64,000 nt of DNA from Brevibacillus_D fluminis_A. GTDB lineage: Bacteria > Bacillota > Bacilli > Brevibacillales > Brevibacillaceae. The position numbers and the translations under genes are program-made. Below the pieces are notes generated by a model. That model searched no databases and was not told the origin of the DNA. It saw only the letters and a program-made list of their open reading frames with translations. Below, piece by piece: positions 8,931 through 17,416 of this stretch; the stretch's first letter is position 1; every line of letters begins with the position of its first letter. The stretch lies in contig NZ_CM125436.1 in NCBI RefSeq assembly GCF_052072235.1, forward strand, positions 2,412,001 through 2,476,000, in the 5' to 3' direction.

Positions 8931-9494
8931 GTGAGAGAGGAGGGGAGACCGATTTTTGCTGATCAGCACATCGAAAAAATGATCGAAGGCGATGAAGCGG
9001 CTTTTCGGCTGTTTGTCGAAACGTACCGCACATATTTGTACCAGGTTGTCTACTCCGTGCTTCATCACGCCAAAGATGCGGAAGATGTGACACAAGAAGT
9101 TTTCATCCAAATCTATCTGTCTCTCCCTCACTATCGGTCACAAGGGTTTAAAACGTGGATCACCCGTATCGCCGTCAACAAGGCGATTGATGCGAAACGG
9201 AAGCAGCGGCGCAGAAATGAAGAGTTGGAGGAGCGGATGGAAGAGGTCGTGTCCAGCGATGCAATCGCCGAAGATGCCGAGGCCCCGCTCTTGCAGAAGG
9301 AAAAACAGCTCCAGCTGCACGATTGCTTGCAGGAGCTGTCGCCCAGCCATCGCCGCGCCGTCTATGCCTACTATTTTGAGGGGAAATCGTACAAGGAAAT
9401 CGCGGCGGAGACGGGTGTCGCAACCAAAACCGTCGAGTCAGCCTTATATCGCGCCAAGCAGCTGATGCGCAAGAACTGGAGGGAGGAACCATGA
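8931..9494 (+). CDS. ECF-type RNA polymerase sigma factor
   Basis: Region 2 is clear (EGDEAAFRLFVETY, DAEDVTQEVFIQIYLSL, FKTWITRIAVNKAIDAKRKQ) and so is region 4 (LSPSHRRAVYAYYFEGKSYK, GVATKTVESALYRAKQLMRK), with nothing between them as in ECF factors. The GTG at 8931 (187 residues) has no ribosome binding site; a strong GAGGAGGGGAG lies inside the frame, just before an ATT at 8952 that would give the usual ECF N-terminus. The next gene overlaps by 4 bases and encodes the probable anti-sigma factor. Confidence 0.93.
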   Translation: MREEGRPIFADQHIEKMIEGDEAAFRLFVETYRTYLYQVVYSVLHHAKDAEDVTQEVFIQIYLSLPHYRSQGFKTWITRIAVNKAIDAKRKQRRRNEELEERMEEVVSSDAIAEDAEAPLLQKEKQLQLHDCLQELSPSHRRAVYAYYFEGKSYKEIAAETGVATKTVESALYRAKQLMRKNWREEP

Positions 9495-9931
9495 CGCAAA
9501 CCAACCATATGACGCGAAGCCAGTGGCAGCAGTTCATTTTGAATCAGCTTTCGGATCAGGAGAGGGAGCGTTATGAAGATCATCTCTATTCGTGTGACGA
9601 ATGCCTTGAAGTGTACATGGCGTGCCTGGATGAGCTTGCCCAGCCAGCTGCACCGAGCGTGCCGGAAGTAGCAGAAGCGATTCCCGCACACAAACCGGCG
9701 GCCAAGCCGTTTTACCGGCAGACGTTGTTCCATTACGGTCTGGCGGCATGTATCACGCTCTTGCTCATGACGACAGGCCTGTTTTCCCAGCTGCTCGCCC
9801 ACTCAAACCAGTGGAACAGCATCGCAGGCGCGAAGCAGCATCGTTCCGTGACCGATCAATTGATGCAGAAGACGACAGCGTTTCTTGACCAACTACATCC
9901 CATAACTAAAGGAGGCAAAACGGGTGAATAA
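9491..9931 (+). CDS. Zinc-binding anti-sigma factor, membrane-anchored
   Basis: 146 residues. A cytoplasmic ZAS-type motif HxxxCxxC is seen as H31, C35, C38 (HLYSCDEC), then a proline-rich linker and one membrane segment (about 81-101), leaving a short outside tail. This is the standard build of anti-sigma factors that hold an ECF sigma at the membrane. The ATG overlaps the sigma stop codon by 4 bases and has GGAGGGAGG upstream, so the two are translationally coupled. Confidence 0.85.
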   Translation: MTQTNHMTRSQWQQFILNQLSDQERERYEDHLYSCDECLEVYMACLDELAQPAAPSVPEVAEAIPAHKPAAKPFYRQTLFHYGLAACITLLLMTTGLFSQLLAHSNQWNSIAGAKQHRSVTDQLMQKTTAFLDQLHPITKGGKTGE

Positions 9932-11003
9932 AAATGGGATTATCGCCTTTTTCCTGTCCGCCATTCCGGGGGCAGCCCATCTCTATTTGCAGCGCAATGT
10001 GCGTGCGCTTGTCTACGCGCTTTGCTTTTTTGGACCATTGTTTCTCGGCATCATGCTCTCGTTCGCGATGAACGACGGCAAGCCGATGGTGCTCGGGATC
10101 ATTTCGATCGTGACATGGATCATCAATGTCATCGATGTGCTCGTGTTTTTGGCGAGGCGGCCAGCGGTTGCAGCAGCGCAGTCGAGCGAGCTTGGGCTTG
10201 GGAAGATGCCCGGACAAGGCGCAGTCGAGCAGCGCGAGCGCTTTTACACGATCCTGCTGTCGCCGGTTCCAGGACTCGCTCATTTTCAGCTGGGCCTGAT
10301 GAACCGGGGCGTCACGTTCCTCGTCGGCTTTTTCGGCACCTTGGTGATGATTTTGTTCGTGACGGCGCTCACACACCAATCCGGCTTCCTGGTCTTTCTC
10401 GGCGTATTGCCGGTGATTTGGCTGTATGCGCTGTTCGATGCGGTGCAACTGGTGAATCGCAAACATCGCGGCGAGGCGCTGGTTGACCGGACCGTTTTCG
10501 AGGATTTCGAGCAAAATCGGGAGGAAGGCAAAAAAAGCCGTATCCTGGCGATTTTTCTCTCCGCTTTTCCTGGCGCAGGCCATATGTATTTGGGCTTGCA
10601 AAAGCGCGGCTTCCAGCTGATGGTCGGCTTTCTGTTGTCCATTTATGTGTTGGATGTGCTGCGGCTGTCCCTGTTTCTCTTTTTGATTCCGCTGATCTGG
10701 TTTTACAGCTTCTTTGACGCGCTGCAGCAGCTGGCCCGTTACAACCGGGGGGAAGCCCAGGATGTGCCTGTGGTCAAATGGCTGCCCAACCATCAGCGCT
10801 GGTTGGGAATCGTCCTGCTGATTCTTGGCGGCTATTATTTGCTGGATCAAGTGTTGTTTGACATTTTGGGGCAATTTTATCCGAAAGCGTCCCGGCTTGC
10901 CCAGTGGATCGAGATGTATTTCCAAACCTTCATCGTCTCCACCTTGCTGATTGGCGGCGGGATCAAACTACTGCTCGGTTCAAAGCCGAAAAAAGGAGTG
11001 TAG
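9924..11003 (+). CDS. Multi-span membrane protein with three internal repeats
   Basis: 359 residues, starting at GTG 9924 behind AAAGGAGG and overlapping the anti-sigma gene by 8 bases. The same unit occurs three times: SAIPGAAHLYL, SPVPGLAHFQLG and SAFPGAGHMYLG, each followed by an xRG turn and a hydrophobic helix pair. The motif is like the TM2 domain (PGxGxxYLG). Function is unknown. Position makes it part of the sigma/anti-sigma operon, so it may be a regulon target or a sensor component. The C-terminus adds two more membrane segments. Confidence 0.8.
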   Translation: MNKNGIIAFFLSAIPGAAHLYLQRNVRALVYALCFFGPLFLGIMLSFAMNDGKPMVLGIISIVTWIINVIDVLVFLARRPAVAAAQSSELGLGKMPGQGAVEQRERFYTILLSPVPGLAHFQLGLMNRGVTFLVGFFGTLVMILFVTALTHQSGFLVFLGVLPVIWLYALFDAVQLVNRKHRGEALVDRTVFEDFEQNREEGKKSRILAIFLSAFPGAGHMYLGLQKRGFQLMVGFLLSIYVLDVLRLSLFLFLIPLIWFYSFFDALQQLARYNRGEAQDVPVVKWLPNHQRWLGIVLLILGGYYLLDQVLFDILGQFYPKASRLAQWIEMYFQTFIVSTLLIGGGIKLLLGSKPKKGV

Positions 11004-11006
11004 CAA

Positions 11007-11963
11007 ATGACGAAGTGGCGTGTCGGGTCCGTCTCGATGGGGGTCTCCCTCATCTTGCTCGGCTTGCTGTTTTTCTTTTCACGAACGGATGCCAAAATCA
11101 TGACCAACCTGCTGATGAGCTGGTGGCCGGTTGTGTTCATTTTGCTCGGCGTTGAAATCTTGCTGTACGTGTTTTTGTCCAAAAGCGAAAAAGTCACGGT
11201 GCACTATGACGTATTCAGCATTTTGTTCGTCGGCTTTATCGGCACCATGTGCATCGGCACAACCTTGTTCGCGTCCGTCGGGCTGCTTGCAGAAGTTCAG
11301 GAAACGATCGGGTCGGTGGAAATGACCAAGCCATTGCCGACGATCCAGCAAGCGGTGCCGCAAAACGTGAGCAAAATCGTGGTGCAGACGGCAGCCAGAC
11401 CGATCAGAGTGGAAGGGAATGCGGAGCGGAATGTGCGTTTGTTCGGCGAGTACCGGGAGCGGGTGAATGTACCGGCGGAAGCGGGCAAACAGGGCGAGTT
11501 GGCGTATGCGTCTGTGCAGACAATCGGGGAGGTCATGTATGTGAACCTCCACGATTTGCCGCGCAAAACCGGAATCAATGGGACAGACCCAAATGAAGAC
11601 GTGACCATCGTGCTGCCGCAATCCATCGATGTGGAGATTCGGGGTGAGCACAATGACATTGAGGTAGCGACCGGGCGATTGCAAAGCAATTGGGCGATTG
11701 ACACCGACAGCTCCGTAAAGGTCCAGGTGGCGCAGCAAGCCGATGTGCGAATCACCGCGATCTCGGCGCTGCAGCCGGAAGCCGGCAATCTGAAGTGGGC
11801 CAGCGTCACGCAGGATCCGCCTGCAAAACCGGAAGCGCCCGATCAGGAAAACGCCAGCGAGCCGGAAGCGCCCCGCGCGTTTGTGAGCGAGGCGATCCTC
11901 GGGAAAGGCACGCACCGTTTGCAGGTGATCCATGCCAACGACGTCACCGTCAATCAGCTGTAA
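11007..11963 (+). CDS. LiaI/LiaF-like membrane protein
   Basis: 318 residues from the ATG at 11007, with AAGGAG 10 bases upstream and only 3 bases after the previous stop. Three N-terminal membrane segments (about 10-27, 35-56, 72-95) resemble the LiaI/LiaF toast-rack membrane domain. The rest is outside and mostly beta-rich, with a VEIRGEHNDIEVATGRLQ stretch as in DUF4097-type surface domains, and a Pro/Glu/Ala linker near 270-290. A role in envelope-stress response together with the sigma factor is inferred. It overlaps the convergent DUF817 gene by 14 bases at the 3' ends. Confidence 0.75.
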   Translation: MTKWRVGSVSMGVSLILLGLLFFFSRTDAKIMTNLLMSWWPVVFILLGVEILLYVFLSKSEKVTVHYDVFSILFVGFIGTMCIGTTLFASVGLLAEVQETIGSVEMTKPLPTIQQAVPQNVSKIVVQTAARPIRVEGNAERNVRLFGEYRERVNVPAEAGKQGELAYASVQTIGEVMYVNLHDLPRKTGINGTDPNEDVTIVLPQSIDVEIRGEHNDIEVATGRLQSNWAIDTDSSVKVQVAQQADVRITAISALQPEAGNLKWASVTQDPPAKPEAPDQENASEPEAPRAFVSEAILGKGTHRLQVIHANDVTVNQL

Positions 11964-12750
11964 TGCCGTGCCCCTTCTTCTCTTCGGAGAGCTTGCCTTT
12001 CACATGCTTGAGCTGGGCGACGATGATGAAGCTGACGATGATCAGCAGAAACCAGGAGCTGATTTTGCTCAGGGACACCAGCTGCCAGCCTTCATGCTGG
12101 TTGGGATACGTCCAGGCGCCGAACAGCGTCGCGATGTTTTCGGCGATCCAGATGAAGAACCCGATCAAAAAGAAGGACAGCGCGAGCGGCATACGGAACG
12201 GTTCGCCGCGTACGATAAAATGAACGCGCGTGCGCAGAAAAATGACAAACATCAGCGCTGTCAAAATCCAGCGAAAATCGCCGATAAAGTGATGCGTGAA
12301 AAAATTCAAGTAAATCGCCGCGCCCAAAGGAACGGTGAACCAGGCGCGCGGCCATCCGGTAATCGACACGTCAAGACGCCGCCATGCCTGGCACAGGTAG
12401 CTGGCCACGCTCGCGTACATAAAGCCGCTGTAGAGCGGGACGCCGGCGATTTTGCTGTAGCCCGCATCCGGATAGCTCCATGAGCCCATGTGCGTCTTGA
12501 ACAGTTCCAACAGCAAGCCAATCACGTGAAACAGTGTGATCACTTTCAGCTCGTCCTTTGTTTCCAGGCCGCTTTTCACCATGAAAATTTGCATGGCGAG
12601 ACACCAGAGCAAAAGCAGATCGTACCGGGGAATGACAGGGTTATCGATCAGGTGCGTCAGCGCCAGCGCAAGGAAAATGCTGACCGGAAACAAACAGGAC
12701 ATCGCTTCCTGATAACCAAAATGGAGCAACAGCACAAATGCGCGCTTCAT
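11950..12750 (-). CDS. DUF817 family membrane protein (YoaT-like)
   Basis: 266 residues with about eight hydrophobic segments and short loops, matching DUF817 (B. subtilis YoaT) in length and in blocks such as LFKTHMGSWSYPD, GFMYASVASYLCQAWRR, NFFTHHFIGDFRW and ENIATLFGAWTYPNQ. No biochemical role is established. The ATG at 12750 has AGGAGG seven bases upstream. Its 3' end overlaps the 3' end of the convergent gene, and no terminator fits between them. Confidence 0.88.
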   Translation of the reverse strand: MKRAFVLLLHFGYQEAMSCLFPVSIFLALALTHLIDNPVIPRYDLLLLWCLAMQIFMVKSGLETKDELKVITLFHVIGLLLELFKTHMGSWSYPDAGYSKIAGVPLYSGFMYASVASYLCQAWRRLDVSITGWPRAWFTVPLGAAIYLNFFTHHFIGDFRWILTALMFVIFLRTRVHFIVRGEPFRMPLALSFFLIGFFIWIAENIATLFGAWTYPNQHEGWQLVSLSKISSWFLLIIVSFIIVAQLKHVKGKLSEEKKGHGITAD

Positions 12751-12821
12751 AAAATCCTCCTGCAGAAAATGTCTTTGCCATTTTCATACAAGACGGTTCT
12801 GATGTCAATTGAAAAAGGATA

Positions 12822-12850
12822 TTGACTCTAGTTGTGTGAAAAATTACCAT
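12822..12850 (+). promoter_or_regulatory. Probable SigA promoter of the lipoprotein gene
   Basis: TTGACT (12822-12827), 17 bases, TACCAT (12845-12850), 47 bases before the start codon. Confidence 0.45.
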
Positions 12851-12896
12851 TTTATTACATGGTCTCTGACGACACCGGAAAGGAACGGTACCAGCG

Positions 12897-13469
12897 ATGA
12901 ACGGGAGAATGATGTGGGCCTTTTGGTTGGCAGGAGCACTGATGGTCGCGGGCGGATGTTCATCCGTCAGCATCCCGACCGGCGACGGCGGCAAAGTGAA
13001 GGTAGCGAATGACGGCAGCAGCGTGAATGTGACCACAGCGGATGGCGGGCAAGGCACTGTGACGGTAAATGGCGATCAGAAAGGCGTCACGTTCCAGGGG
13101 ACGGACGCGCAGGGGAATACATCCAGCTTGCAGATCGGGGAGGCAGGTTCGCTTCCGGACGGTTTGCCCAAAGAAATCCCGTTTCCCGACAACGCGGTGA
13201 TCACCGCTTCCATGGCAACGGAAAACAACGGGCAGAAGAGCTATACGGTGACGTTTGAAGCGGAACAGTCCATCGAGGATGTCACCAAGCTGTATCAGGG
13301 CTATCTCCAGTCCAGCGGGTATGCCAATACCACCGAAACGAAAATGGCCGACCTGTCGATGCTGTCCGGTGAAAAAGATGGTTTTTCGCTCAGCGTGACG
13401 ATTACAGCGGATGCGGAGAAAAAAGGCAGCGTATCCGGCATGGTGGTCTACGGAGCGCTGAAGCAATAA
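12897..13469 (+). CDS. Predicted lipoprotein of unknown function
   Basis: 190 residues. A short signal peptide ends in the lipobox VAGGC with Cys21. A repetitive Gly/Val/Thr/Asp stretch (about 24-90) looks like stacked short beta strands, then a compact domain (95-190) holds GLPKEIPFPDNAVITAS, a pattern seen in other Bacillota lipoproteins of unknown role. It is expected to be tethered outside the membrane. AAAGGAA lies about 12 bases upstream of the ATG. No operon partners. Confidence 0.8.
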   Translation: MNGRMMWAFWLAGALMVAGGCSSVSIPTGDGGKVKVANDGSSVNVTTADGGQGTVTVNGDQKGVTFQGTDAQGNTSSLQIGEAGSLPDGLPKEIPFPDNAVITASMATENNGQKSYTVTFEAEQSIEDVTKLYQGYLQSSGYANTTETKMADLSMLSGEKDGFSLSVTITADAEKKGSVSGMVVYGALKQ

Positions 13470-13487
13470 AGACGGGGCGTTATTTCG

Positions 13488-13533
13488 AAGCCGCATGTGT
13501 GAAGCGAGGGTGCTTGCACATGCGGCTTGCTGT
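13488..13533. terminator. Terminator between convergent lipoprotein and VOC genes
   Basis: Perfect 12-base stem AAGCCGCATGTG / CACATGCGGCTT (13488-13528) followed by a short mixed T stretch. Confidence 0.65.
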
Positions 13534-13562
13534 TTGACTCACTCGTCCACCACGGTTCGGCA

Positions 13563-13910
13563 TTATTTCTCCCAAAGCTCGATCAGTCGGCCTTCAGGAT
13601 CTTCAATCCAAATAAACTTTCCAAATTCAGTAACCTCTTTTTTCTTTGCAAGCGGTACACCGATTTGTTCAAGATGCGCAATCGTTTCGTCGAGATTATG
13701 TACTTGGAAATTTAACATCACTTGTTGTTCGGTTGGAAAGTAAGGGTCATTCTCGGTAAAGAAAGAAAAGATCGTCTCATTTCCGAATTCGGGTTTTATC
13801 ACAGTCCCATTCCAATTTTCTATGTCAATCTTCAGCACATCGCTATACCATTTTTTAACAACCTCAAGATTCTTCGTTCGCCAAAAAACTCCTCCGAAAC
13901 CTTTTATCAT
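13563..13910 (-). CDS. VOC / glyoxalase-fold protein
   Basis: 115 residues, one VOC fold: FGGVFWRTKNLEVVKKWYSD opens the first beta-alpha-beta module and IWIEDPEGRLIELWE closes the second with the typical metal-site glutamate. Proteins of this kind include fosfomycin/bleomycin resistance proteins and dioxygenases; the substrate is not predictable. The ATG at 13910 follows AGGAGG. A short minus-strand frame just upstream (13922-14113) ends on this ribosome binding site but is not convincing as a gene. Confidence 0.88.
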   Translation of the reverse strand: MIKGFGGVFWRTKNLEVVKKWYSDVLKIDIENWNGTVIKPEFGNETIFSFFTENDPYFPTEQQVMLNFQVHNLDETIAHLEQIGVPLAKKKEVTEFGKFIWIEDPEGRLIELWEK

Positions 13911-14113
13911 CGTATCTACCTCCTGTCTGTCAGCAAATATGCAGCGATCCGATTATACAGCCAAAAAGCGAAAACGGCGACAAAGTCTTGGACTTCCGCG
14001 CTCGATCTGGGGGAGATGGTCACGGACATGCTGGACGCGCAATTCCAGCGGTTCTTTGCACGTGCGCCGCGCCCCAGCGGGATACTCCCCGACCCGTTCC
14101 AGCTGTTCGGGAG

Positions 14114-14557
14114 TCAGATTTTCCCGACGCTCACCGCCGTTGCTTTCGCCGAGACAACGGTCACAAGGACGGAAAGCGGGAATGTCAGCAGGTAAGGGAC
14201 GGTGAAATACGGGAGCGCCTCTGCGCTGACAAACATGAGGATGTTGGACAAGGTAACAGGGCTGCCACCGAGGACGACGAACCAGGACCCGAATAGGAGA
14301 ATCAGCGCTTTTTCCATGACGGCAGGTACGAGGCTGATCCACAGCGCAGCTTTTGACATGCGGGTGCGACCGGTTTTCCCGGCGTAAATCCCGCCTATGA
14401 CGTACGGGACGACGACCATCACGATACCAAGTACAAGGCCGGAGACATCCCGGTGCACGTCAGTCGGCCATCCGGAGATCCATGTATACAGCCATGAAGC
14501 CAAAAACAACGTGAGGAAATAACTGCTTGTCACGACGAACCAGCCCGCAACGATCAT
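14114..14557 (-). CDS. Small integral membrane protein, unknown
   Basis: 147 residues with four predicted membrane segments (about 5-25, 42-62, 74-95, 117-140), and a short basic loop GKTGRTRMSK between the second and third. I do not recognise the family. The ATG at 14557 follows a perfect AGGAGG. It lies downstream of the NUDIX gene on the same strand with a 24-base gap, so the two are probably co-transcribed. Confidence 0.7.
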   Translation of the reverse strand: MIVAGWFVVTSSYFLTLFLASWLYTWISGWPTDVHRDVSGLVLGIVMVVVPYVIGGIYAGKTGRTRMSKAALWISLVPAVMEKALILLFGSWFVVLGGSPVTLSNILMFVSAEALPYFTVPYLLTFPLSVLVTVVSAKATAVSVGKI

Positions 14558-14581
14558 AACGCGCCCTCCTGATCTGACTTG

Positions 14582-15058
14582 TTAGCGAACGCTTTTTTGC
14601 ATCCGCGATTTTCCGAATCGGTTGACCAATTCCCGCACGATCGGCCTGACGGGGGGACTGATCTCGTCCGGGAGGCGCTCGATCTCGAAAAAAGCATAAC
14701 CGATGCTCTCGTCATTGAGCTGGACCGTTCCCTCATACCGGTTGCATGTGAAAATCACATCCACGACATACACCTCATCGCCGTGCGGATACACGTAATG
14801 CATCTCCTTGCCCGAGAAAACACCGAACAAGGTCATCTCTTGCACCGTCAATCCGGTCTCTTCCAGCGCTTCGCGCCGTGCGGTTTGTTCGAGCTGTTCG
14901 CCCAAATCCATCGTACCGCCAGGGAAACACCAGCAAAGGTTATCGCTTCTTTGCAACATCAGCACGCGCCCTGCTTCATCGAAAAAGAGTACGCCTGCGC
15001 CGCAGATCAAAAGCGGCTTCGTTCCGATGAGCTTGCGCATTTCTTTTACATATTCCAT
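14582..15058 (-). CDS. NUDIX hydrolase
   Basis: 158 residues from the ATG at 15058 (product MEYVKEMRKLIGTKP); a longer in-frame start at 15151 lies in what looks like promoter DNA. The NUDIX box GGTMDLGEQLEQTARREALE-ETGL is complete with all catalytic glutamates, so it should hydrolyse a nucleoside diphosphate linked to another moiety. The ribosome binding site is weak (GGTGGTG). It is divergent from a second NUDIX gene. Confidence 0.88.
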   Translation of the reverse strand: MEYVKEMRKLIGTKPLLICGAGVLFFDEAGRVLMLQRSDNLCWCFPGGTMDLGEQLEQTARREALEETGLTVQEMTLFGVFSGKEMHYVYPHGDEVYVVDVIFTCNRYEGTVQLNDESIGYAFFEIERLPDEISPPVRPIVRELVNRFGKSRMQKSVR

Positions 15059-15225
15059 TGCCGTTTCACCACCGATTCCGGATTGTTTTGCAGTAATGTT
15101 TACTATACCATAAATTACTAGTAAGAACAGACAATGGATTTTGCTGGGCAACGGCGATAATCGCTAGACTTGCAAAATTTCTTCAATCTTTCAAAAAAAT
15201 AGCCAAGCCAAAGGAGTTGTTGACC

Positions 15226-15744
15226 ATGTCCATGTCACCCTATTATCGCGACCTGCGCCAAAAGCTCGGGAACCAATTGATTTTCGTGCCCGCCGTCGCT
15301 GCTATCATTCGCAATGAAAACGATGACATTTTGTTTGGCCGCAAGCACAACGAGGAACAGTGGGGCCTCATCGCCGGGGCGATCGAGATCGGGGAAACAC
15401 CAGCCGAAGCTGTGTGCCGGGAGGTTGCGGAGGAAACCGGCTTGCAGGTGATACCGGAGAGCATCATCGGGGTTTTTGGCGGGGAAGAGCAGCGTTTTAC
15501 TTATCCGAACGGACACCAGGTCGAGTACCTGACGATCGTCTTTTCCTGTACAGTCAAGGGGGGCGCTTTGCAGACGCAGACCGGGGAGATGGGGGAGTTG
15601 CGCTATTTTTCCGAAAATGAACTGCCACCGATCGCCAACAAGTATCCGCCCGGCATTTTCAAAAAGGCGACCATGCTTGCCCAAAAGGCGCTGTTTGCAA
15701 AAGCGGATGCTCAAATTGGAGCGGAATCGTTTCCGCCATCTTGA
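15226..15744 (+). CDS. NUDIX hydrolase
   Basis: 172 residues from the ATG at 15226, nine bases after AAAGGAG. The NUDIX box GAIEIGETPAEAVCREVAEE-TGL is intact. FGRKHNEEQWGLIAGAIE resembles the ADP-ribose/NADH pyrophosphatase group, but the substrate is not fixed by sequence. It shares the build, and the segment TYPNGHQVEYLTIVF, with the divergent NUDIX gene (VYPHGDEVYVVDVIF), so the pair may be an old duplication. Confidence 0.9.
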   Translation: MSMSPYYRDLRQKLGNQLIFVPAVAAIIRNENDDILFGRKHNEEQWGLIAGAIEIGETPAEAVCREVAEETGLQVIPESIIGVFGGEEQRFTYPNGHQVEYLTIVFSCTVKGGALQTQTGEMGELRYFSENELPPIANKYPPGIFKKATMLAQKALFAKADAQIGAESFPPS

Positions 15745-15802
15745 CGGCACTCGCCAGCGTAAAAGACCGTAACAAGAAGGGTGAGATCAAAAAAATGGAA
15801 AA

Positions 15803-15845
15803 ACGCATCAGCAAGCCCGCCGGCGGGAGCTGATGCGTCTTTTTA
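15803..15845. terminator. Bidirectional terminator between NUDIX and sulfurtransferase genes
   Basis: Stem ACGCATCAGC (15803-15812) / GCTGATGCGT (15829-15838) with CTTTTTATT on the plus side and a T run on the minus side. Confidence 0.85.
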
Positions 15846-16682
15846 TTCTTCCCCCGTCGCCACCGGATTGTCCGCATAGCTCGTCCAATCGCTCCAGCTG
15901 CCCGCATACAGCTTGGCATCCGTCCGGCCCGCCTGGTACAGGGCCAGCACATTGACGCAACCCGTCACGCCGGAGCCGCAGTAGGCGATGATTTCGTCTT
16001 TGCCGCTGACGGCACGGAAGCGTTCCTGCAGCGCTTCGGTCGGCAGCAGCTCGCCATCAGGAGCAAAATTATGCTTGTAAAAATAATTGGCCGCGCCTGG
16101 AATATGGCCTGCCTTCGGATCGAGCGGCTCCACCTCGCCACGGTAGCGCTCAGGGGCGCGTGAATCGAGGAGTGCGGTTTTTTCGTCGCGCTGCTTGACA
16201 TCTTCCATCCCGACCAGCATATGCGGCTGAACGTTCGGGATGAACGTTTTGGCAGCAGGAGCGGGTTTAACCTCTGCGGTAGTCGGTAACCCGGCCTGGC
16301 GCCATCCGGCAAACCCTCCGTTCAGCACCGCCACTTTTTCGTGACCGAGGTAGCGCAAGAGCCACCACAGGCGGGAAGCATGGGCCAAATCCTGCTCATC
16401 ATAGGCCACGACAAACGTATCTTGATCGATGCCCGCGTTGGAAAACAGCGTTTGCAGCTGCTCGACGGAAGGCAGCGGGTGGCGTCCGCCATGTGCGGCT
16501 TTCGGTCCGGACAAATCATGCTCCAAGTCAAAATACAAGGCACCTGGAATATGCGCTTCCACATATTCATTCAGGCCCACGCCTGGCTTGCCCAAAGTAA
16601 AGCGGCAGTCGACCACTACCAGGTTGGCGTCATCAAGGTGCGATTGCAGCCATTCGCGAGAGACGAGATGCTGTTGGGACAT
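15843..16682 (-). CDS. Sulfurtransferase, two rhodanese domains (SseA-like)
   Basis: 279 residues from the ATG at 16682, which has AAAGGAGG upstream; the longer open frame is only an upstream extension. Two tandem rhodanese domains (about 8-130 and 155-275) are seen; only the second has the active cysteine, in YCGSGVTGC. A CGSGVT loop points to 3-mercaptopyruvate sulfurtransferases rather than thiosulfate-specific enzymes (usually CRKGVT). It moves sulfur to cyanide or thiols in the cytoplasm. Monocistronic. Confidence 0.92.
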   Translation of the reverse strand: MSQQHLVSREWLQSHLDDANLVVVDCRFTLGKPGVGLNEYVEAHIPGALYFDLEHDLSGPKAAHGGRHPLPSVEQLQTLFSNAGIDQDTFVVAYDEQDLAHASRLWWLLRYLGHEKVAVLNGGFAGWRQAGLPTTAEVKPAPAAKTFIPNVQPHMLVGMEDVKQRDEKTALLDSRAPERYRGEVEPLDPKAGHIPGAANYFYKHNFAPDGELLPTEALQERFRAVSGKDEIIAYCGSGVTGCVNVLALYQAGRTDAKLYAGSWSDWTSYADNPVATGEE

Positions 16683-16796
16683 CGGGAAATTCCTCCTTTG
16701 GAATCTGTGCGGAAATTCAACCTTTTCCATCATAGCAGAAAATGGACAAAATGCGGTACTATAAGAGGAAAAAGTGTAAGGAGACAACGAGCTGGC

Positions 16797-17339
16797 ATGA
16801 AACGATTGGTCCGTTATTTTTTGCAAGGTTTGCTGTACACCGCACCGCTCGCGGTAACGATATACGTGCTGTACAAGGTGTTTGAAACCGTCGACGGGTG
16901 GCTTGGCTTGCCGATCCCGGGCGTAGGCTTTTTGATTACCATGCTGGTTATTTTGGTCATCGGGTTTTTGGCTTCGAATGTGCTGACGAAAGGCTTGCTC
17001 TCGCTCGTCGACACGCTGTTTGAGAAGCTGCCGTTCATCAAGCTGATCTATACCTCGATCAAAGACGTGATGAGCGCCTTTGTCGGGGACAAAAAAAGCT
17101 TTGACAAGCCGGTGCTGGTGACGCTGTCCGCCGATGGCAGCGCCAAAGCGATCGGCTTCATCACGCGGGAGTCGATGGACAGCTTCGGCATTGCCGATCA
17201 TGTGGCGGTCTATTTGCCCCAGTCCTACAATTTCGCGGGCAACCTGCTGCTGTTCCCGACAGACCGGGTTGTGCCGATCGAAACCGACTCCGCCGAGGTG
17301 ATGGCGTTTCTTGTTTCCGGCGGCGTATCCGGCAAGTAG
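16797..17339 (+). CDS. DUF502 family membrane protein
   Basis: 180 residues. Two N-terminal membrane segments (about 8-28, 42-66) are followed by the DUF502 core: LPFIKLIYTSIKDVMSAFVG, VLVTLSADGSAKAIGFITRE and VAVYLPQSYNFAGNLLLFPT. Function is not established. The ATG at 16797 has AAGGAG 13 bases upstream, somewhat far, but no better in-frame start exists. Confidence 0.9.
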   Translation: MKRLVRYFLQGLLYTAPLAVTIYVLYKVFETVDGWLGLPIPGVGFLITMLVILVIGFLASNVLTKGLLSLVDTLFEKLPFIKLIYTSIKDVMSAFVGDKKSFDKPVLVTLSADGSAKAIGFITRESMDSFGIADHVAVYLPQSYNFAGNLLLFPTDRVVPIETDSAEVMAFLVSGGVSGK

Positions 17340-17349
17340 AGCATAGAAA

Positions 17350-17382
17350 AAAGGGTGTGATCTGTGATCATCACACCCTTTT
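17350..17382. terminator. Terminator after the DUF502 gene
   Basis: Stem AAGGGTGTGAT / ATCACACCCTT followed by TTGTT; the minus side has AAAAAA complement, so it can act for both convergent genes. Confidence 0.8.
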
Positions 17383-17416
17383 GTTCTACAGCCAAACTAT
17401 TGCAAAAAACAAGATG

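Noticed and set aside
13922..14113. Short minus-strand frame ending on the VOC gene's ribosome binding site
   Set aside because: Best start is internal (about 37 codons) without its own binding site; basic low-complexity product.
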